The notes under the pieces are model-generated. The model was not told the origin of the DNA. It was given only the letters and a program-made list of their open reading frames with translations, and made no database searches. A stretch of DNA of 64,000 bases from Lingula anatina. Its lineage: Eukaryota > Brachiopoda > Lingulata > Lingulida > Lingulidae. A program made the translations under genes and the position numbers. The DNA is taken from assembly GCF_001039355.2 (NCBI RefSeq), contig NW_019775613.1, forward strand, positions 1-64,000. Direction: 5' to 3'. This document shows, piece by piece, positions 13,131 to 23,999 of this stretch (its first letter is position 1; each line of letters begins with the position of its first letter).

Positions 13131-14037
13131 ATCATTATCTGGCCCTTATTTTTATTTTTGTAATCGTGTTGTGGAAAAAATATTGTGTTGATTTGAAGAA
13201 CTATTTTAGATTACCTTTAATCAAATAGGGATTTCTGAAAAGATCAAATTAGTGATTTACATGTACAAATATTGAAACAAATCATTTATACGTTTTTTTA
13301 GTTAATATGAGGTAACAAAGGATTCTTATATACAGCAAAATCTCGCCACTGAGATTTTAAACAACGCTGGCTGAAAACCTTGCAGACACAATTAAGAAGT
13401 CTTTCCCCTCCGGAGTAGGCATAGAACTGGTCATGGACAATGCTTTTTCACTTCGAAGTAGAAAGAAAAAAGTCGCTTGCATATAGGGCCTACAGTTATA
13501 ATCAAATACACTGTAGGCCTTTTTGCTTTTCAATGTTTTTCTAAATTCAGTTACATATTGGCCCTAAAGTGACCTTGATATTCAAATCAAAATTTGGTCA
13601 ATGAGTTTACAGCAAATTTCAACTCAACATCAATTCGCATATTGTATTTAAATGAGCTAGTCTAACGCTAGGAAAAAATTATCAAAATTCTTTTATGTTT
13701 AATTTGTTCTCCTGAAATATACTGGGTATAACGAAGAAATGTGAAAAATAAGGAGTCATTCATTAACTGTTTAAATTTTTTCCAGTTTAGATAATTTAGC
13801 CTGTCAATACAGTAACAAAAAGCACAGGTAAGCTTTAGTTCCAAAAGCTGTCACTAGGGATTTTTTGCGTTAGAAGCGATTAATGAAAAGAACGATCTGG
13901 AACAAAAATGAAAGAAAGACAATTGATGAATTTTCAATTGAAAAAGGGGCAAAATTAAATAACTTATTATTGCTAAATATTGTGCGGCAACATGCACCGG
14001 AAACAAATAGACTTGGTCTGGGATTGTCTTGAAAAAG

Positions 14038-17000
14038 ATGGCTGGAGACGGCAGCATGAACATTTCTGCATTGTTAGATGCTTTGCCAAATTCTGACGAT
14101 CCACTGAAAACGTTGATACAGATAAAAACCGTCCTTTTTGCAGTCCACCCTTCAGCACTTCGTGATGTTGTCCCAAACGTGTCATTTAGCTCAGTTTTTG
14201 ACTGTTTAAACTCCTCCAACAGGTGAGCTTAAAAACCAGCGTGATGCTGTCCCTTTGGCACATGCAGACGAATTTTCATTATAAAAATATTATTGGACGA
14301 ATATATTTAAATACAGTGAGATGGGAATGGGTTTTGCTAGGTATGACATACAAAGCAAATGCAAATGATATATTTAGTTATTAGAAATGTTTTTATGGTG
14401 CTCTTCTTAACCAATACATATCCATAACGATGAGACAGCAATTTTGACAATGGAGCTGTATACCGCTATATTTGGTGTTGTTGTTGTGAATGAAGGCCCT
14501 ATTTCCATGTACTTCATGGGTTTTTGTAGATCGATCCAACTCTGTGAGTGGAATCAGCGTAACTGAATGACACGCCTCCTCTGGGTGATGAGTAGAATAC
14601 AGAAAAGCTGGTTAATAATTATTATGCCAGAATATCCCTAACGAAAAAGTCCTGTAGGATCCTATAGAAAATTGGCCCAATTTCCTATAGAATCCTATAG
14701 GATCTTATAGGATCCTATAGGAGTTTTTTGTAAGGGATTGTAAACAGAAGAGGCAAGTCCCTTCAGAGTCGGATCAATCTACAAACATAGACAGATGGCA
14801 TCTATAGAAATGGGGTCTAATACTAAAGATACATCTGTTAACAAGTGATAGAATTAATTTTAATATTGCTATCATCCTGTGGATAATATTGGTAGTTACT
14901 ATAATTTGATTAAATATTGTAATGTTCTTCATTGTCTGGGTTTTGTTATAAACTATTCACAACTTCGGTTGATACAGTATATATATGTATGTGGATGAAC
15001 ATATCCTGCGGATTAAATTTGGCTGACCCACTTGAAAGCTTACCTTGCAACCCCCATGGGGAATCTATTCAGTGTATACTGGGGGATTATGCAGCAAGCT
15101 TTCAGATGGGTCAGCCATATTCGATCCCTGAATCTGTTATTTAGATCAACTTGTTATGAATGTGCCCTTATTTACATGTATAACTCAACAAGAAAATGAA
15201 ATATAGCTGTTCTTTTTGTTAAAGTGAAGAGGTTCAGACATGTTGTGACATATTGGGAAGACTCTTGGAAGCCCTCCAGACACAGGCCTTGCTAATTAAT
15301 TTTAATGAAGAATTACTGAGAGGTTTGGAGAATCCAAAACAGCCTGTTAGGGAGGTCTGCTTAAAACAGGTAACATTCTTCTTTTTTTCCCTTTTGCACT
15401 TTACTTCTTTACTCTTTTAAAGGCACTGACATTTTAAATACAAAGTGTTGTTTTATTTTAGACCTATATGTGTTTTGCTGGATTAACACTTCATTGATTA
15501 TGTGATTTGCTGTACTTTCTGTACTAAAACAAAAAATGCATCATCTACTGCCTGAGACAAATACAATTATGCATTGAACCAAAAAAATTTACTGTGCCAA
15601 AACTGAGAACTAACAGTTAGGCCATTTACATACACAGGTTCAGAGAGCTGCTGAGGAAAACCCCTCAGAGTTGATGACATATTCTGACATCTTGCTAGTC
15701 ATTATCAAACAGCTGGGAGATAAAAGTATTGGAGTCGCCAAGGCTGCTGGAAAGGTGCTGATAAATCTAGGTGGGTAAACGTGTTTGGCTGAATTCACAG
15801 AGCTTTTAGATTGATCTATCCTCGCGGGGAGTCTCACTAGATTACTGTCAGATAATCCGGCTTGAATGTCCGTCCCGCCTACTACAAGCTGTAAGGGGGT
15901 AATTAACTTTCGTGTCCGCCCGGCTGACAGCTATTTAGCGTGAACCCCCAGGGAGTTAGGTCGATCTAAAGTAGATCAATCTAATCTCTGGAAATGGGGT
16001 CTTTGATTCTTGTGTCATTTGTTCTTTGCTGCATGAGGATGTTATTGTCTGTCTCTGTTGTTATTGTTTATAAAGATAGAAGCAATATTTTGAAAATTAT
16101 AGCATAATATATGTTAAATCATATTGGCTTTAACTTAGTGATATGTTTGATAGAATTGTTTTACAAACATGCTTTTGATCCTGAATTGGCTACTGAAATT
16201 AAGAATTTTAGCCATTTTGGTAGTCTTCTTTGCCTGATTTGACATGATTTTACACTGCATTTTGTGCCTTCTGTATTACATGAATGTCATTTCTTACTTT
16301 GGCTGCATAACATATCGAATGATTATTTTACAGGTAGAAATATGAGTTGCCTACAAGGTCTGTCACAGGGTGTTATGCTGGAGAAACTATAATATGTCAG
16401 ATTGTTATTTTACAGGTAGAAATATGAGTTGCCTACAAGGTCTGTCACAGGGTGTTATGCTGGAGAAACTGTATAATGTCAGTTTGTTATTTTACAGGTA
16501 GAAATATGAGTTGCCTACAAGGTCTGTCACAGGGTGTTATGATGGAGAAACTATAATATGTCAAATTATTATTCCACAGGTAGAAATATAAGTTGCCTAC
16601 AAGGTCTGTCACAGGGTGTTATGCTGGAGAAACTCCGCAATGTGATGGAACAAGATGACATAACTAGGTATAGGGTACATGAGGTAAGAATAACAGAAAA
16701 AAGCTCATTTTAGAAATTAATAATAATAATTGACCATTAGTGAGTTAACATTTATTGACTCTTTAAACTAAGTACTCTCAGTGTTCATTGCAGATTACAA
16801 AAAATTAAGTTTTAATACTTCTGAGAAAAATGCATTATCAATAAATAATTATTTTTAATAACATGTATCAGTATAAATTCAATGTATTATACTGAATTAA
16901 AAAGAAAATTGTCACTTTTTTCTTGTGAAAAAGTGATTCAGATATTTTACCAGATATTAATTGTTTACCAGTATTGAAATGTTTTGAGGGCGTAGGCCCA

Positions 17001-20000
17001 TCTGTCTTGATTTTTAAACTGATCAGCCACAACAATATGTCCCTCTGAATCGATAGCTACACTCAGAGGTTTCCGAAGTCCATCCATCTCATTAAGCAAA
17101 TGTTTGATGAATTGACCATTGAGACTTAACATGACCACCCTCTTATTGCACTGGTCAGCAATGAAAATGTGACCATGTCCATCCGTGCAAACCCCTGAGG
17201 GGTAGTACAACTGAGTGTTACTGGATCCACTCCGGCCAGGGGTGCCATGGCTAAAAACAACTTGACCGGTGTCCAGTGAGAGAGCATAGAAGCAGTGGTG
17301 GTCATGATCTGTTAGCAAGATATTTTCATTTTCTCTATCAACAGTCAGGCAGAAAGGGGTTATATCTTTGTTAATGTGCACTACTTTCACCACATGTCCA
17401 CCGTCGGGACTGAATGAAAAGACACTTCGATGTTGCTTATCGTACACCAGAACGTGTCCCTGTTTGCTTATAGTCAGAGGCCCAGGCTTCTGAAGAGTGT
17501 GGCCTCCAAAACTATTTGACAGCACACCTGTCGGTGAATACACTTTTAAGTCCTTGTCAACACTGTCAGAGAGATAAATATGGCCTGAGTCAGACACAGC
17601 CATATTGTGGTATCCTCCAGTAGTTGCGGGAATGCAGGTCTTAAACTGGCCATTGCTCCCACGTAGAAGTTCAAGAACTGAGCATGATTTCTCATTTCCT
17701 TCTCTTACATAGATGCGACTGCCGGTGTGGTCTGTGGCCATGGCATAGGAATAGAATGCTTTGTCGGATGATCTCGTGGCCGAAGCTTTTAGTAATTTTG
17801 GTCTGGACATCTTTTATATTATCATGGCTACCTTTTATCAGTCAGTGAGGCAATATGCAAGTACCTTTTATATAGAATAAGTATTCATGGAAAACCCTTC
17901 CATCACTGAGTAAAAGATTAATCATGTTTCATGTTTTGTATGTGATCCATGAAAAAGTGTTACAAATTGAGCCATGTCTGCTTGGATATCTGTCTGAATT
18001 ATATCACAACTGTAAAATTTATATTGGACTGTAAGGAATAATTTGGATGATATCTGAAATCAAACAAAAATTATTATTGTAAAAATGTATTTGCTTAACA
18101 ATTAAGGTAGCCATAATTGAAAAAAAAAAACAGCATAAGTATGTTACACATTGGTCAAGTGACATCAGTTTATCAGGTTTCTTGTTGCAGTTGACTTTCA
18201 CACCAAGTATGATGAATTCTGACTAAAAAAGTTATTATCTTAAAGTTTCTAAAACTCCCAAGACAAGGGGTACCAGTATTAATTGCAATACCACATGGAG
18301 CAGTTATTATATTTACAGATATGTGTGCATGTAAAAGATACAGGGTGGGTAACTGGTTCCCCAGCCCATAGAGAGAGAAATGTCCATCAGCCTCTTGATA
18401 CTTGTAATGCTAAACACGCAGTGAAAAATGATATACTGGTCAAAAGAACAGCATACACTTAAAATAAATTAGCTAGCCATGTACTCTTTACATTGACCAG
18501 AAATTGTGAAGCTTCAGCTTATTTTTATGTAATGTGGTTGCTTAACTGACAGTGAATTACATTTACTGGTAGTTCAGAAACCCTTTACCTAACTTACATA
18601 TCATACAAGTTGTGTGACCTTCCTTGATGTAATATAAAGTTCCCTGTCACACATACCAGTATGTAGCTGGCTAACCACTACTTCTTGCCTCCAAATGTTT
18701 GTGCACCAGTTCTGTTGAATACCATGTCTATTGAAATATTATGCTTCAGATATAATGGGGCTATACAATAGCTGCAGATGCTTTTCATTTTCAGGCCACA
18801 TTTGGCTTTGATTGTATTATTACATGCACAATATGCATTCATGTTTTTGTGTATGCTCTTGTAGAAAAATTGCCTGTGAAATAGACTATTTGCAGTTCAA
18901 GTTATGTTTTGAATTTTTTTGGGGGGAGGGAGAGATTTTTAGTGAAATTTCAAATTTTTTTCTAATGATTTCACATCTATATAGACATTTTTATTCATGC
19001 ATGTTCTAGTAATTCTTTGATGTGAGACATTAATCAAAAATATTTGATTCATCTTATTTCCTCCAGGTGTTCATAGAGATCTCCCAGAACTCCCCGGAGG
19101 CCTTGTTGATGTGCTCAAGCAATGGCTTCTTGCAGCCACTGATCAATGACATGTATAAAGATGACATCTTGGTTCAGCTGAACTGTATTGAAATGCTGTC
19201 ACAGCTAGCAATGTGTCAACATGGTCTGTTGTATCTGGACCAGCAAGGGGTCCTGGGAAAATTAGAGACCATGATGGGAAATATTGAGTCTGACCCAATG
19301 ATGGGACTTCTGCTTCCTGGTAACTTGAAGTTGGTTCAAATGTGTTTTCTTTTTAAGTGTTTGTTTTTATTTGCTTGTTTTTAATGATTGAGGAATTTAT
19401 ATACATACTGAGTTCAATATTGTAAGTGAAATGTTGCACAAGTCAGTCAGTACTTATGTGGAGGAATAATATACGACTTTATAAAGTATTTAAGAGGTTT
19501 GAGATTTAAGGATATTGTATTCAAATTATTACTTTTAAGATTTGATTTACTGTAATTTTCTGTTAAAATTAAAGCATCACACATCTTGTTCAATCTGCAT
19601 TCAACTTTTAGTTTTATCGTATTAGTGACATAAAAAAAAGTACCTAGGTTTCATAAGAACTTGAATGTACCGAAACATGTAACTTCAATCGTTTTTATGT
19701 TATTATTGTTTTTTTAGGTCTCATCAAATTCTTTGGCAGTGTTGCCTTCCTTCACCCTAAAGAGATCATGACCAAGTACAAGACTTTTGTGAACATGGTG
19801 TTTTCTTATCTGGAGTGCCAGGATGTGACTCTGAGGGGCGTGGCCGTCCAGACCCTGGGGTTTATAGGAAGCACTGCAGAGGGAAAGTTGACTTTTGATA
19901 AAATGGGTATTTATATCTTCTATGTTACTAACACTATTGCTTGACAATGTATATAATTTTTTAGAATTCTGCACACAGTTTATAATAGTTTAATTAAATA

Positions 20001-23000
20001 GAAGATATTGATAATAAGTATTTATTTACCCCAGTATCTTTTCAGCGCTTTATTATAAATTCACTGAGACATAAAGAAACTTTTTCAATTGAATTTTTAA
20101 TGCATTAGAAAGCAAAACTGTCTCCAATAAAATGTTCACTGTTTTATATTCTAACACAATCACAACTGACAAATTTAACATTGTTCCACTTTGTAAATAC
20201 GGTAGCCACATTACAGTATTTTACAATAATTTGTTACATCTGACACATCTTAAAACTTGATACTAGATGTTCACACTTTACACATCTTAACACTTATTCT
20301 GTCTGGTGAGGAATGCTGTAGAAGACAGTTCTGTTGGTGAATAGAGTAAATATTGTCGATTAAGTCGATACAAGACATAAATCGCTTAACAAGTTATCAA
20401 GTAAATAGTTTTGATCACTACTGCTCAAACTGTAAGCATAAACACGTGACTGGTGATCACTTTGTACAGACAACACAGACCAATTCTCGTCCAGCCACAT
20501 AGTTAGGACAGGGGAGAGTACCGCAGCCACTTTCCACGACATACCACAATGCACCATTCTGATCCCCATTCCCTCCTTCGTTAACTTCGGGGGCCTCGTC
20601 CACACATACGTACTCAGCTCTGTGGTGACTGTGATGGGCAGCCATGATGTAGCCATTGTACTCTATGGTCCAGCCAGCTGGACACGCTTTCATGGCGGGT
20701 ATCATCACTGTGGTCGCGCGTGTGGGGACGTAACACAAAGCACAGACTGCGGTCTCCTGGTTCAGTTTTTCTGTTTTGGGAGTGTTTATCTTCAGGAAGG
20801 GGTCATTGCCGTGAATCTCCATCTCAACACCGTATATGTAGGAATTTGACTGGAAGCCATCTTTGTGTGTGCCCCATTCAGGGTGGTGTGGTAGGCAGAG
20901 AAAGTTGCTACCGCTGCCCTTGTGTTCAAACCATGACCCAGCAGCAATACCTGTATTGAAGGAATTTATGTTTATTGACTTAATACTCCAGTTCTCAACA
21001 CACGTTTCCATTTTAAATTGTCAAATCATTGGAAAAGATGCACTTTAACTTAGAAAGAATTTTGCTGTGGCACTCCAGTGACTGTATGGATAAATATGCA
21101 GATTGATTTATTTACATGTAACCTGGTGTCCTCATACAGTACAAGGTCTTCATCTAACACTTAACAATTTTAATGCAAATAACACACATTAGTAGAATGT
21201 TATCGATACCTGGTTAATAATAAAGATAAATTAAGTCAACAGGCAAATTAAGACAAATACATTGTACTTGCCATTGTAGATGAGTTCTACTCCTTTTGGA
21301 CAACTTGTTCTTCCCCATCTGATGTAGGTGGTGCCACCAGCAAGCCCTGTAATGTAGAAATATAGTTGTATCATATTTCATGCATTCATATCATCAGATT
21401 AATGATGACATATTTTACCTTGCACTTTTACCTTAGACACCCTCCCACTCCCTATCTCCCCCCCCTCCAAAATAAAATTAATAAATAAATAAAATTTTTA
21501 AATTTTTTTTTTAAATTAAAAAAAAAAATAGAAAAAGTATTGGATTTATTTGAGTTCAAACAAGTACTGTTTGTAGGTGTGTCAGTACATGCTGAAAATG
21601 GGCAGATTTAAATGGACTAGCTGATATTGTGTTAGATGTGTCCTGAGTTGATGGAGCCAGTGTGTTGTACAGGGCTGGATGAGATGGTCCCTTACCTGGC
21701 TGTTGTGATTTACGCACTTTTTTCGTGACATTGGCTTGGCGTCTTTGTCGTATGTGCTCATGGGAATCAATTGCCTTCTTTATACTCTCAGTTGCAAGGC
21801 TCATTCCGTCCTCTTTTTCTTTTTCGTATTGCTGATCAGCTTGTTTCTGAAATATACTTAACATTATGAAACAATGTATATTTTGTTGATGGTTTCTTAC
21901 ATCTTTACTTCTAAATTAAATTTTATCATCCAGTATAACGGTCTATATAAAAAACTAGCAAATAGAGAACGCATAGAGAACGGAACAAGAAAATTTGCAT
22001 TGTCATTTTTTGCTCCCAAACCCTCTTAGAAAAGAAAACAAGATTCTGTAAGCCTAAAGTGTCTTCTCTCTTTTGCTCTTTTGTGCAAAGATGGGGTTGG
22101 TGCCAGGGGTTAAACATATTTTTCTCTCAGGTCTCTCTGCCCTCCCCTCCCCCTCCTAAATGCCAGACTACTTGTGGTTGTCTAGATGTTACTGAAATGT
22201 CACATCCTTTGTTTTCAATCAAAAAGGGTTAACATTTTTGTTCACCATCTGTTTAATCACTTTATGTATTGAAAAAATAAAAATAATGAGTGCTGTGATA
22301 CATAGTTCAGCAAAACGAATTTGGTAAAGAAACAATATTTTGTGAAAGGTGGGTTTAATTTCCTCATACCTCATGCTCAGCAAGTATCAATCTGTCTTTG
22401 GCACTGCTGTCTTCCTCCTCTGTATCTTTCCCATCTGGTCTACAATTGATATTGGAAAACAGAAGAAAACTACAAACAAAGAGAATGACAATACTTCTCT
22501 GCTTCATGGCAATGGTGGATCTTCCTTTTGAAGCTGCAGAGTTTCTAGAGGAATCGACTGCCAGGGGAATCGACTTCTTGTGTGAATTGATGAAGTAGGC
22601 AGCACTATTTATATACAGTATTTTACCGAGGAAGTGATATTTGATCCAAATCCTGCCAATTAATTCCTAAAAACAACTGGGTTTCCTTTTCATAAGTACA
22701 GGCCAATGTGTTTAAGTTAGATTTTCACGTGAAAGCATTAATTGTCTACCTTTTTTAGTTCCTAAAGAAAATTTGGTTGCAATAGCTGCATTTTTGGGTG
22801 GATGAATCTGACTTAGTATGGCGCATTTAAAGGAAAGATTTAATGGTGAATTTTAGTATGGAATCCTGTTTTTAAGTTTGTAAATCATTTGTAGAATCAC
22901 AGAAGAAGCTATACTTTTGGTACTGAATGTTTTACAGACAGATTTTCATAGATTGCAATGTCTGCTGGTCAGAGTAATAAAATTATAAACATTGAGGTAG

Positions 23001-23930
23001 AACATTGCATTTATTTACATCTTATTGTAAACTACTTATATGACAGTATGGTAGAAATAAATCCATGCCAAATTTAACTTACATAAGGACAACTATGTAG
23101 AATTTCTATTTTAGTTTTTATTACCTCCGCCAAGGAGGTTATGTTTTCACCCCTGTTTGTCTGTTTGTTTGTTTGTCTGTCTGTCATCAACATAACTCAA
23201 AAAGCTATGGACTGATTTTGATGAGCCAAGGAAAAGATGATTAGTTTTTGGTGGTGATCTGGATCAATAATCAATCAATAATCAATAATAATAAAAAATT
23301 GCTGCCTTGGTGGAGGTCTGCGCTCGAAGTGCTTTTCTAGTTTCTAGAATATAAAAGGATACTTGGACCTAAGTGCTTTCAAACTTTGAACCAGGAAGAC
23401 TTCCTTTCCCAAAGGACATTAAAACTTTTCTTTAAGTATCTCGATGTACTTGACTTGTATATCATTTGGTTTGTTTGTTTGGAAAAGTTCAGAATGTTGA
23501 TTAATAGTAACTGCTTTGACATTATAATAAATGCCTGCCAGCACACTACTAAGGAACTCATTTCTGGCATTAGGGCACATATGTCACCTTATTTTACTGT
23601 ATTTGATAGCAACAGACACATCAAAATCACTGATTTACTTCTCAAGTTCTTGTTAAAATTATATTGTAACATACTTTGAGTGCGTGGCATTCCCAGGTTT
23701 CAGCATTTAATGAGAATAACCCTCCTTTCTGTACTTTAAATCCATCCAGTCATTGTAGCTACCGGCCGCGGAAACCATGTGAAACCGTCAGTGAGAATTT
23801 CCATTGTATCTTTCCATTACTGTCCTTGGGTATTATTTTTCTCTTGTAAAACAGTTTTCTCTTCATATCCCTGCATTTTGTCTTATAGGCATAATTACAA
23901 AGTTGCATGTTCCAGATAGATGTGTGTGGT

Positions 23931-23999
<69 letters not shown>

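Larger units (their letters stand above)
12189..14037. other. Divergent intergenic region
   Basis: Lies between the divergent TMEM236-like and PSMD5 start codons and should hold both promoters. Apart from the TATA-like site and a CTA-repeat microsatellite (13073-13130), it has a short inverted repeat around 13492-13525 (aggcctaca-type arms). Nothing coding is seen. Confidence 0.55.

Noticed and set aside
16331-16579. CRISPR-like array (82-bp period, four units)
   Set aside because: Units are near-identical end to end with no spacers, and are clearly partial exon copies in an animal gene.
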